A stretch of 64,000 bases of DNA from Streptomyces sp. MNU76 (GTDB lineage Bacteria; Actinomycetota; Actinomycetes; Streptomycetales; Streptomycetaceae): contig NZ_JAJKLK010000023.1 in the NCBI RefSeq assembly GCF_020982545.1, positions 62,001 to 126,000 on the forward strand, given 5' to 3'. The position numbers and the translations under genes are program-made. Of this stretch, positions 33,403 through 41,091 are shown one piece after another. The notes beneath the pieces are model-generated. The model saw nothing but the letters and a program-made list of their open reading frames with translations, was not told the origin of the DNA and ran no database searches. Positions within the stretch are counted from its first letter, which is position 1. Each line of letters starts with the position of its first letter.

Positions 33403-34386
33403 TTAGTTCGTCCAGCCCTTCTTCAGGTACAACTGGTCGAAGTTGACGTCGCAGGAGTTGCCGTCCTCGCAAGAGATCTTGATCTCGTTGCTGCCCTTGT
33501 TGAGCTGGATGGACGCGTAGGTGTTCGTCCAGCCCTTCTCGTAGTCGCCCTCGGGGCCCTTGGCGAAGTTGTCCAGGTTGAGCGGGCGGGTCTGGGCCGT
33601 GCCGTTGACCGTGAGGGTGGCGTCGGCCTTCTTGCCCGGGACTCCGTAGTTGACGTAGAGCGTGTACTTGCCGCCCGCCGGGACGTCCTCCATCTTCCAG
33701 GTGATGGACGAACCCACCGAGTTGAAGTTCCCCACGTAGAACCCGCCCTCCGACTTCGCGCCGGGGACGTCGGAGGCGATGGCCGCGTTGCCGCCGAGGA
33801 GGAGGGTCTTGGCCTCGGCCTTGGGGAGTTCGGCGGTCTCGGGCTTCTTGGACTTGCTGGCCGACGGGCTGGGGTCGGCGCTCTCCTGGGTGGTGGGGCC
33901 GGTGGAGGCACCGGTGTCGTTGCCCGAGGCGCCGTCGGAGTCGTCGCCGCCGAGCATGGCGACGCTGATGCCGATCACCACGGCGGCCACCACGGCGATC
34001 GCGCCGATGAGGAGGCCCTTGGTGTTGGGGCCACGGCCCCGGCCGCCGCCCCCGCCGTTGCCGTACGCCTGCTGACGCGTCGTCTGGGCACCGCCGGAGA
34101 AGCTCTCGGGGGCCTGGTAGTGCGCGTTCGGCCGGCCGGGGGCGCCCTGCGGCTGGCCGTAACCCTGCTGCGGGACCTGCCCGTACTGCGCGGTGGCGGC
34201 CTGCGGTGCCTGCTGGGTCTGCTGCCCGTACTGGCGTTCGCCGACCGGACGCGCCCGGTTGACCGCGTTCGGGTAGCCGTAGCTCGCGCTGGGCGGCTGG
34301 GCTCCTCGGGCCTGCCCGTCGGCGTAGAGGTAGCCGAACGGGTCGTCGTCCTCGGGCGTGCTCGCGCCGTTGTTGCCGGGCGTCAT
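33403..34386 (-). CDS. Membrane-anchored protein with CBM35-like domain
   Basis: The 327-residue protein has residues 1-120 rich in Gln, Pro, Tyr and Gly (cytoplasmic, disordered), one membrane helix (KGLLIGAIAVVAAVVIGISV, ~123-142), a Ser/Thr/Pro linker, and a C-terminal beta-sandwich resembling carbohydrate-binding module family 35: GGFYVGNFNSVGSSITWKME, YTLYVNYGVPGKKA, INLNKG-type NEIKI and VNFDQLYLKKG. It probably binds cell-surface or environmental sugar outside the membrane. Its ATG overlaps the iscB TGA (ATGA), and its own GGAG site lies in the iscB tail. Confidence 0.82.
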   Translation of the reverse strand: MTPGNNGASTPEDDDPFGYLYADGQARGAQPPSASYGYPNAVNRARPVGERQYGQQTQQAPQAATAQYGQVPQQGYGQPQGAPGRPNAHYQAPESFSGGAQTTRQQAYGNGGGGGRGRGPNTKGLLIGAIAVVAAVVIGISVAMLGGDDSDGASGNDTGASTGPTTQESADPSPSASKSKKPETAELPKAEAKTLLLGGNAAIASDVPGAKSEGGFYVGNFNSVGSSITWKMEDVPAGGKYTLYVNYGVPGKKADATLTVNGTAQTRPLNLDNFAKGPEGDYEKGWTNTYASIQLNKGSNEIKISCEDGNSCDVNFDQLYLKKGWTN

Positions 34387-35846
34387 CGGACATCTCCTAC
34401 CTGACCGCCAGCGGATGCGACTGGGGCCTGTGCGTTCTGTTCTTCTGCGCGAACGGCGTAGCTATAGCCATCCGCCCTCTGGAGCAGGCTCACATGTTGA
34501 TGGCCGACGCCTTGCACGATGCCGTGTGAGGTGCGGACGTTGAAACGTCCTGACGATCGGACAGCGACCCTGCCCGTGTACGTGCCTGCCTTCTTGCCGA
34601 CGGGCACGACCGCCCGCACGAGATCGCCCGTCCGGAAGCCGTAATGAGACTTCGTGCGAGGCAGCGCGAGGCGCGGAAAGCCGTGCTTGTCCGTACGGGT
34701 CCGTGCGTAGTCACCGCGCCCGGTGGCGACGGCGATCAACACACTCGACGCGTAGCGGACAACGCGACACCTCGGCCCGACCTCGCCGACGGCCAGCCCG
34801 TCGAGCGTGTGCGACTTGGCCAGTCCGAACAGATCCCGGTTGTATTTCGTTCTCCCGCCGGACCAGCACGAGACCGGGAGCCCAAGCGTACGAAGCCGCT
34901 CAGAAAGCCGATCACGGGTTGCGTTCATCGCTGCCGCGTCCCGCAAAGGGATCTTGGCTTCCCGCCTGAGTTTCGCGACAACCTCGGGGCGGTCCTTCAA
35001 GAATTCCTCGATTGGTCGGGACGCTTTGACCTGATTGCAAGGAGCACAGGACAGCGTGAGGTTCGAGACACGGTTTGATCCGCCCCGCGCTCTGGGCTGA
35101 ACATGCTCGACCTGTAGGGGGACATCACTCTTGCCACAATAGGCGCAACTCCGTCCCCACTTCTCAAGCAGGTAATGACGCAGCTCGTATCCGGCAAGGG
35201 TCCCTTGTTGGTATTCGACGCCTTTGAGCTCCCGTCCGGCCGCCATGGCGTGAGTATCGAACGCAACCCGCTCGACGTGGACCTCGGTCAGGGGAGCGAG
35301 CCGTGTCAGGCGCTGCACTTGAGACCAAGTCGTGTCAACCCTGTGCTGCAGAGAAGGAGGCAACCAACCCTGAGCGGAGCGACGGTTGTCGAAACGCGGG
35401 GCTCGATAGCGTGTGTTGGCCACTCGCCGCCGCCTCCGGTAGCCCGCGCGCCGTTCCATACCCTTCCGGATGGCCGCACCACGGTGTACCAGCTCCACCG
35501 CATACAGACCACGTCGAAGAACCATGACTTCACCACTGCTGTCGGACACCCGAGTGATGTCGTCAGTCAGAGCAGTACCCGTGGCCTTCGATCCTGGGTC
35601 GATACGCACAGCGACGCCCCCGACTTCCGAGTCCTCCAGGAGACGGTCCTTGACACGGATGGTGAAGGGGGTGTGCCGGGCCACAACCGCCCTTCCCTTC
35701 CTCAGGAGTTCACGAGCACGAGCCGGATGGCAGGGCATGAGCGGTCGCCCCTTGCGGTCCAGAACGAACACCCTTGGCGCCCCTGCGCCGGGCGCTGACC
35801 GCTCGCCCAGCTCTGGTGGGCCCGGTGCCCTGTCGTGGTGCGTCAT
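34383..35846 (-). CDS. iscB: IscB RNA-guided endonuclease
   Basis: The 487-residue protein (from ATG 35846 behind GAGGGA) has the full IscB order: PLMP domain RKGRPLMPCHPARARELLRK (31-50), RuvC-I VRIDPGSKATG with Asp83, an Arg-rich bridge helix near 131-141 (ERRAGYRRRRR), RuvC-II VHVERVAFD with Glu192, an HNH insert CAYCGKSDVPLQVEHVQPRA with His248 and Cys pairs 235/238 and 267/270, then RuvC-III KSHTLDGLAVG with Asp349. All catalytic residues are present. IscB proteins are IS200/605-associated ancestors of Cas9 that cut DNA guided by an omega-RNA. No TnpA is nearby. GTG 35876 is an alternative start. Confidence 0.92.
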   Translation of the reverse strand: MTHHDRAPGPPELGERSAPGAGAPRVFVLDRKGRPLMPCHPARARELLRKGRAVVARHTPFTIRVKDRLLEDSEVGGVAVRIDPGSKATGTALTDDITRVSDSSGEVMVLRRGLYAVELVHRGAAIRKGMERRAGYRRRRRVANTRYRAPRFDNRRSAQGWLPPSLQHRVDTTWSQVQRLTRLAPLTEVHVERVAFDTHAMAAGRELKGVEYQQGTLAGYELRHYLLEKWGRSCAYCGKSDVPLQVEHVQPRARGGSNRVSNLTLSCAPCNQVKASRPIEEFLKDRPEVVAKLRREAKIPLRDAAAMNATRDRLSERLRTLGLPVSCWSGGRTKYNRDLFGLAKSHTLDGLAVGEVGPRCRVVRYASSVLIAVATGRGDYARTRTDKHGFPRLALPRTKSHYGFRTGDLVRAVVPVGKKAGTYTGRVAVRSSGRFNVRTSHGIVQGVGHQHVSLLQRADGYSYAVRAEEQNAQAPVASAGGQVGDVR

Positions 35847-35849
35847 CCA

Positions 35850-36240
35850 TTCCCTCGCTGATGGTGCTGCCGTCACCGACAGCGCGTTCTCCCGCGCTCA
35901 CAGCCAGAGCCTGAGTGCGGTGTGACTCCCGCATGCGAAGGTGATCGCGTCGCGGGTATCCCCTCGCCCATGTTCCGTGCCGACTTCCCTGCCTTGATCA
36001 AGACAGGGCCCTGTACCCCGTTTCGTCCCTGCTCCAAGAGGTGTCTGCAGGTACAGGTTCCAGAGCAGGCCGCTGAGGAAGCACGGCCAGGTGGGTCGGC
36101 ACACCCACACGGAACGTAGCCATCAAGGTCACCCCCTCATCAGCGACGGCTCGGGCTGGTCATTCAGAGCCTCATCCACGGCGTGAGCGAGGCCCGGCCA
36201 CCTGACCGGGGAGCGAATGACCCCTAGGTCTCCTCAATGC
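35850..36240 (-). ncRNA. Probable omega-RNA region upstream of iscB
   Basis: The 539-bp gap upstream of iscB has no convincing gene but several stems: 35987-35996/35999-36008 (10 bp with tiny loop), 36010-36017/36050-36057 (CCTGTACC with GGTACAGG), 36068-36072/36084-36088 and 36091-36096/36103-36108 (GTGGGT/ACCCAC). IscB omega-RNAs are encoded directly upstream of the nuclease in the same direction, with the guide at the far 5' end taken from outside the element. Exact ends and guide are not determinable by eye. The part from 36241 to 36385 shows nothing I recognise. Confidence 0.6.
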
Positions 36241-36385
36241 GAGCGAGCCTACCCGCTCGTGATGGTCCAAACGGGTGACTCGGACCTCATCACCTGGCCG
36301 GCCCAGCGCCGACCAGGCGCTTTTCGGCCGCCTTCGCGCTCTGACCTGGGCTTTTCTGCCGGTGTCTCCGCTGTCACACCGGGCT

Positions 36386-38134
36386 CTATCCGGCCCGCCT
36401 GTGCTGTCTGGGACGAGATCGTTTCTCGACGTACATCCGCTCGTCAGCTGATTTCAACACCTCGTCCGCCGTCATTCCGCAGTGGGCCCATCCGATGCCG
36501 AAACTGGCCCCGACGCGCATCGCCCGGCCGTCCACGCGAATCGGCTGGATGATCTCGTTGCGCAGGCGTACGGCGAGGTCCTGGGCGTCGGCGCGGCCGA
36601 GGCCGTCGGCGAGGACGACGAACTCGTCACCGCCGAGCCGGGCCACGGTGTCGCCGTCGCGCACGCCCCGGCTGAGCCGCCGGGCCACCTCGATGAGGAC
36701 GGCGTCGCCCGCGTTGTGCCCGAACCGGTCGTTGATCGACTTGAACCCGTCGAGGTCGCAGAAGAGCACCGCGAGCCCCTTGGTCCCGTCGTCCCGCTCG
36801 TCCTCGGGCGCGACGGCGTGCACATGGTGGTCGAAGGCGTCGTACGGCCCGCCGACCGCGTGGAAGTCGAAGGCGTGCCCGCTGTGTCCGGCGGCCTCGT
36901 AGGCGTCGAACGACGGGTGCGGCAGCCGCGCCGTGTGCTCGGCGCCGTACTCCCCGAACCCGCCCCCCTCGCCCTGCTCGCCGAACTGCCCGAAGGCCGC
37001 GTTCATGGAGTCGGCCGCCGCGTCGGCCGGGAGGGACTGGGGGCGCTGGCAGATACGGGCGGAGAGGCGCGAGCGCAGCTCGGCGGAGTTCGGCAGGCCC
37101 GTGAGGGCGTCGTGCGAGGCCCGGTGCGCGAGCTGGAGCTCACGCCGCTTGCGCTCCTCGATGTCCTCGACGTGGGTGAGCAGGAAGCGGGGCCCGTCGG
37201 CGGCGTCCGCGACCACGCTGTTGCGCAGGGACACCCACACGTACGTCCCGTCGCGGCGCCCGAGCCGCAGCTCGGCGCGCCCGCCCTCGGCGGAGGTCCG
37301 CAGGAGGGTGCCTATGTCCTCGGGGTGGACGAGGTCGGAGAAGGCGTACCGCCGCATGGCGGAGGCGGGCCGGCCCAGCAGCCGGCACAGGGCGTCGTTG
37401 GTCCGCAGGATCCGGCCGTGCTGGTCGCCGCCCATCTCCGCGATGGCCATACCGCTCGGGGCGTACTCGAACGCCTGCCGGAAGGATTCCTCGCTGGCGC
37501 GCAGCGCCTGCTGCTCCCTTTCGAGCCTGACCAGTGCGCGCTGCATGTTGGCGCGCAGCCGAGCGTTACTGATCGCGATGGCGGCCTGGAAGGCGTACAT
37601 CTGGAGCGCTTCGCGTCCCCACGCGCCCGGTCGGCGACCGTTTCGCGGTCGGTCCACGGAAATGACCCCGACCAGCTCGCCGCAGGAGGCGCCGCCGGCG
37701 CCCGGCGTGTACATCGGCGCGAAGAGGCGGTCGGAGGGGTGCCACTCGTCCTCGAAGCGGGGCGCGGGGCCGTCGGTGTACCACTGGGGGACGTCGTCCT
37801 CGTCGAGCACCCAGCCCTCGGTGTGCGGTATGAACCGCAGGTCGCCCCAGGTCTCGCCCATGTTCAGCCGGCGGTCCCAGGAGGCGCGGGAGCCGACGCG
37901 GCCGGTGATCAGGGCCTCGGCGGCGCTGTTGCCGGAGAGGGCGGCGACGACCAGGTCGCCGTCGGGGCGGACGAGGTTGACGCAGGCCAGTTCGTAGCCC
38001 AGGCCGTTGACCACGCCGTCGGCGACGGTCTGCAGTGTGTCGGCCAGGCTGCGCGCGGTGTTCATGTCCGCCATCACCTGGTGCAGCTGCCGCAGCGTCG
38101 TCAGACGGACGTAGGGCTCCGACTCGGTCTCCAT
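36386..38134 (-). CDS. cdgB: GAF-PAS-GGDEF diguanylate cyclase, CdgB-like
   Basis: The 582-residue soluble enzyme has a GAF domain (about 25-195), PAS/PAC (about 215-330, ending VEDIEERKRRELQLA) and a GGDEF domain interrupted after ~45 residues by an ~80-residue Gly/His/Asp-rich insertion. The active site LGGDEFVV lies near 499-503, and RDGD five residues before it is an intact inhibitory I-site. It makes cyclic di-GMP, which acts through BldD to hold back sporulation. The architecture and neighbourhood fit CdgB of S. coelicolor as I recall it. A BldD-type box lies 182 bp upstream. Confidence 0.9.
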   Translation of the reverse strand: METESEPYVRLTTLRQLHQVMADMNTARSLADTLQTVADGVVNGLGYELACVNLVRPDGDLVVAALSGNSAAEALITGRVGSRASWDRRLNMGETWGDLRFIPHTEGWVLDEDDVPQWYTDGPAPRFEDEWHPSDRLFAPMYTPGAGGASCGELVGVISVDRPRNGRRPGAWGREALQMYAFQAAIAISNARLRANMQRALVRLEREQQALRASEESFRQAFEYAPSGMAIAEMGGDQHGRILRTNDALCRLLGRPASAMRRYAFSDLVHPEDIGTLLRTSAEGGRAELRLGRRDGTYVWVSLRNSVVADAADGPRFLLTHVEDIEERKRRELQLAHRASHDALTGLPNSAELRSRLSARICQRPQSLPADAAADSMNAAFGQFGEQGEGGGFGEYGAEHTARLPHPSFDAYEAAGHSGHAFDFHAVGGPYDAFDHHVHAVAPEDERDDGTKGLAVLFCDLDGFKSINDRFGHNAGDAVLIEVARRLSRGVRDGDTVARLGGDEFVVLADGLGRADAQDLAVRLRNEIIQPIRVDGRAMRVGASFGIGWAHCGMTADEVLKSADERMYVEKRSRPRQHRRAG

Positions 38135-38315
38135 TCGCCCTCCCCCCGAGATCTCGTGGCAGCTCCAGGCTCCAGGTACCCTGCGGAACCTGCTCGAGTG
38201 CTTAACTCGCGGGCTTACTACCGCTTACAGTTCCCGCTTACAGGTTCCAGCTTCCCCGCCACTGAATCACAGCGCGAAGCCCACTCGGTACACAGGGTCA
38301 ACAAAATATGGCTCC

Positions 38316-38331
38316 TGTGACTCAAGTCACA
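38316..38331 (-). promoter_or_regulatory. BldD-type box upstream of cdgB
   Basis: TGTGACTCAAGTCACA is a 16-bp inverted repeat (7-bp arms around CA) matching the BldD pattern GTGA-N-TCAC. It sits 182 bp before cdgB, a gene known to be repressed by BldD in other Streptomyces. This would close a loop because BldD is activated by c-di-GMP. Confidence 0.65.
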
Positions 38332-38448
38332 GCGGAACCTGAGCAATTGAGTGGAGTTTATGCGTTTCCCGCATGCGCTTCCTGAACAGGATTCAGAACT
38401 CTGTGTAGGCACTGTGAGTGACCTTGACCGCCCGGCTCCGGCGGCTGC

Positions 38449-38666
38449 CCTAGGGCGTGTTTCGGAAGTCCCTTCGTCGCCCGAAGGGCGGCTCTGCGGC
38501 GTCCGGTGCGTGCTCTCGGCGCGCCGGACGAAAGGCCTCGTACTGGGTGTACTTCGCCTTTCGTCCGGTGCGGCGGTGGGGGTACCTCCCGGTCGAGCGC
38601 CAGCCGAGACTGGGGGAGCGTGCCGGGCGTCGCAGAGCAGAAGGGACTTCCGAAACACGCCCTAGG
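38449..38666. mobile_element. MITE-like element with perfect 27-bp terminal inverted repeats
   Basis: The ends are exact inverse copies (38449-38475 and 38640-38666), starting CCTAGGGCGTGTTTCGGAAG. Total length is 218 bp and there is no coding capacity. The interior holds a second perfect inverted repeat CCGGACGAAAGGC (38524-38536 and 38556-38568). The palindromic CTAG at both tips suggests a TA or CTAG target duplication as used by IS630- or IS5-type transposases. A non-autonomous element is the best reading. It lies between cdgB and the flavin reductase gene. Confidence 0.8.
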
Positions 38667-38736
38667 TCGCAGGTCCGGGGCGGGGTGGGGCCTCTGCCCG
38701 ATGCGGGAGGCCCTCGCCGCGGGCTAGCGTGCGAGC

Positions 38737-39339
38737 GTGTCGAAGACAGTTCCTCTCGCAAACGCGCCCGTGGCCCAGCGCACCCCGGCCGCCCCCGGTT
38801 CCCTCCCCGGCGGGCATGCTGAGAGGGTGAGCGAAGACGAGTTCCGTGCCGCGATGTCCCGACTGGCGGCGGGTGTGGTCCTGGTGACCGCGCACGAGGC
38901 GGCGCTGGATCCGGACGGGCCGCGCGGCGAGGACGTGGGCATGACGGCCACCTCCTTCATGTCCGTCTCCCTCGACCCGCCCCTCGTCCTGGTGGGCCTG
39001 CGCGAGGGCTCCCGCATGGACGACCTGCTCGCCGAGCAGCCCCGGTGGGCGGTCTCCGTCCTCTCCGACCACCAGCACACCGTCGCGGCACGCTTCGCCA
39101 TGCGAAACCGCGTGAGCGACCGCCTTCTCTTCGACTCCGTCCCCCACACCCGGGGCGAGGCCACCGGCGCGCCCCTGCTCGACGGCGCCCTGGCCACCCT
39201 GGAGTGCCACACGGAACAGCGCGTCACCGCGGGCGACCACACCCTGGTCATCGGCAGAGTCCTGACCGCGACCCTCCCGGGCCCGGACACAGGCCCGCTC
39301 ACCTACTTCCGCGGCCGCTACCGGCAACTGTCCCAGTAG
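38737..39339 (+). CDS. Flavin reductase-family protein
   Basis: The 200-residue protein has an FMN-binding split barrel: EDEFRAAMSRLAAGVVLVTA, VGMTATSFMSVSLDPPLVLV, and a closing YFRGRYRQL. Such proteins reduce free flavin for two-component monooxygenases, or act on flavin-like substrates themselves. Residues 1-30 are unconserved, so the internal GTG 38827 (after GAGAGG) may be the true start. No partner monooxygenase is adjacent. Confidence 0.85.
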   Translation: MSKTVPLANAPVAQRTPAAPGSLPGGHAERVSEDEFRAAMSRLAAGVVLVTAHEAALDPDGPRGEDVGMTATSFMSVSLDPPLVLVGLREGSRMDDLLAEQPRWAVSVLSDHQHTVAARFAMRNRVSDRLLFDSVPHTRGEATGAPLLDGALATLECHTEQRVTAGDHTLVIGRVLTATLPGPDTGPLTYFRGRYRQLSQ

Positions 39340-39354
39340 GCCGGGCCCCGGCCC

Positions 39355-39783
39355 TCAGCCCCAGCCCTGCCCCGACCGGCCCCGCTTCGTGTCCGAGCGC
39401 TGCTTCTTCTCCCGCAGCCGCCGCTCGTTGATCCCGCGCGGGATACGGGTGGCCCGGCGCGGCTTGGGCGGCGGCGCCGTCGCCTCCGCGAGCAGTGCGG
39501 CCAGCCGTACGGCGGCGGTCTCCCGGTTGCGCCACTGCGAACGGTGCTCGGAGGAGCGGACGCTGACCACCCCGTCGACGAGCCGCGACGCGAGCCGGTC
39601 CAGCGCCCGCGCCTTCCACACCTCGGGCAGCGCCTCGGTGTTCGCGAGGTCGAACCGCAGCTCGACCTGCGAGTCACTGGTGTTGACGTGCTGTCCGCCG
39701 GGACCGGAGGAGCGGGAGAAGCGCCACATGAGCTCGGCCTCGGGAAGCGAGACGGAGCCACGGATGACGTAAGGACCGGACAT
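39355..39783 (-). CDS. arfB: Peptidyl-tRNA hydrolase ArfB (ribosome rescue)
   Basis: The 142-residue protein has the class I release factor domain with SRSSGPGGQHVNTSDSQVEL, carrying the catalytic GGQ loop near 29-31, and a Lys/Arg-rich C-terminal tail (INERRLREKKQRSDTKRGRS) that enters the empty mRNA channel. It frees peptides from stalled ribosomes without a stop codon. Length and layout are those of ArfB/YaeJ, too short for a full release factor. ATG 39783 begins SGPYVIRGSVSLPEAEL. Confidence 0.92.
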   Translation of the reverse strand: MSGPYVIRGSVSLPEAELMWRFSRSSGPGGQHVNTSDSQVELRFDLANTEALPEVWKARALDRLASRLVDGVVSVRSSEHRSQWRNRETAAVRLAALLAEATAPPPKPRRATRIPRGINERRLREKKQRSDTKRGRSGQGWG

Positions 39784-39996
39784 GCCCCCATGGTCGCGCG
39801 GATGTCCGGTCCACGTCACGCCCTTTTCACGGCACCCGGGTTCCTCGTGTTCCGGTTCCACGGGTTCCACGGGTAAAGAAAGTAAAAACCGCTGGAACCT
39901 CTGGCGCCCCTCCCGACGTTCATAGAGGTACAGGTAGCTTCGTCCCCGGCACGAAGCCCGTAAGGCACGTACGCAACGAGGGAAGGACTCCCAACC

Positions 39997-40572
39997 ATGG
40001 CTGTAAGCCTGTCCAAGGGTGGCAACGTCTCGCTCACCAAGGAGGCTCCGGGCCTGACCGCCGTCACCGTGGGCCTCGGCTGGGACGTCCGCACCACCAC
40101 CGGCACGGACTTCGACCTCGACGCCTCCGCGATCGCGGTCAACACGCAGGGCAAGGTCTACTCGGACGGCCACTTCGTCTTCTTCAACAACAAGCAGACC
40201 CCGGACCAGACGATCGTCCACACCGGCGACAACCGCACGGGCGAAGGCGCGGGCGACGACGAGGCGATCAACGTCAACCTCGCGGGCCTCCCCGCCGACA
40301 TCGACAAGATCGTCTTCCCGGTCTCCATCTACGACGCGGAGAACCGCTCGCAGAACTTCGGCCAGGTCCGCAACGCCTACATCCGTATCGTCAACCAGGC
40401 CGGCGGCGCCGAGATCGCCCGCTACGACCTCTCCGAGGACGCCGCCACCGAGACCGCCATGGTCTTCGGCGAGCTGTACCGCAACGGCGCGGAGTGGAAG
40501 TTCCGCGCGGTCGGCCAGGGCTACGCCTCGGGCCTCGTCGGCATCGCCCAGGACTTCGGCGTCAACGTCTGA
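39997..40572 (+). CDS. terD: TerD-family protein
   Basis: The 191-residue TerD-fold protein opens AVSLSKGGNVSLTKEAPGLT, has calcium-binding features GWDVRTTTGTDFDLDASA, FFNNKQTPD and VHTGDNRTGEG, and ends YASGLVGIAQDFGVNV. These proteins bind Ca2+ and are linked to tellurite resistance, stress and, in Streptomyces, development. ATG 39997 has GGAAGGA upstream. terC and terB homologues are 14 and 23 kb away, not in one operon. Confidence 0.93.
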   Translation: MAVSLSKGGNVSLTKEAPGLTAVTVGLGWDVRTTTGTDFDLDASAIAVNTQGKVYSDGHFVFFNNKQTPDQTIVHTGDNRTGEGAGDDEAINVNLAGLPADIDKIVFPVSIYDAENRSQNFGQVRNAYIRIVNQAGGAEIARYDLSEDAATETAMVFGELYRNGAEWKFRAVGQGYASGLVGIAQDFGVNV

Positions 40573-40607
40573 GTTCCGCACCACCGCACTACCGCTTCAC
40601 GCTTCAC

Positions 40608-40640
40608 CGAAGGCCCCGCCGGCGCACGGCGGGGCCTTCG
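40608..40640 (+). terminator. Terminator of terD
   Basis: A perfect 14-bp stem CGAAGGCCCCGCCG/CGGCGGGGCCTTCG around GCGCA begins 36 nt past the terD stop codon. It lies 5 nt from the end of the convergent minus-strand gene and may be bidirectional. Confidence 0.85.
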
Positions 40641-40644
40641 GCCG

Positions 40645-41017
40645 TCATACACGCCAGCCGGCGCAGTACCGGATGTGCAGCGAGGCGGGGACACGCCGCC
40701 GGTTCCGTATCCGGGACCAGGCCCCGGGTCGAGTTCGACGCAGAAGTGCCCGGCGTCCGGGTGCCGGTTGCGGGAACGACGGTGCCTCGTCGACGAGACC
40801 CCGCAGCGCGGTACCGCGCTCGCGGAACGCGGTGGGGCTGCCCACGACGAACAGGGTGTGCGCCGCGATGCCGAAGGCGAGCTGGTCGCGGTACGAACGG
40901 TGGTGCAAGGTGGTGGTCGTCGCGCAGCGCCAGTCGTGCCGCCGACGGGGTCGGCCGGATCACCCGGAACTCGTCACCGCCCAGCCGCGCCTTGTGCACA
41001 CACACGCGCTGTTCCAC
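40645..41017 (-). pseudogene. Hypothetical protein, frame-disrupted
   Basis: GTG 41017 with a good GGAGGGG site starts EQRVCVHKARLGGDEFRVIR. From about 40905 the sensible sequence is in the next frame: HHRSYRDQLAFGIAAHTLFV, then SPTAFRERGTALRGLVDEAP and a stop at 40645. The shift needs one base removed or two added, and is not in a clear G/C run, so real decay is possible. I recognise no family. A start at TTG 40908 would avoid the shift. Confidence 0.45.
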
Positions 41018-41091
41018 ACGCCCCTCCGCTCCTTCGTATCCGGAGGAACTGTAGGTCCACCGACAGGTCCCCTGATCGATAACGTGCGGGC

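Noticed and set aside
34383..36240. Treating the IscB gene as a plain HNH endonuclease or a TnpB
   Set aside because: The PLMP start, split RuvC with a bridge helix and HNH inserted between RuvC-II and RuvC-III are specific to IscB; TnpB has no HNH.
38457..38822. Short open frames inside the inverted-repeat element near 38.5 kb
   Set aside because: They differ between arms only as mirror images, lack ribosome sites and have no protein-like composition; the element is non-coding.
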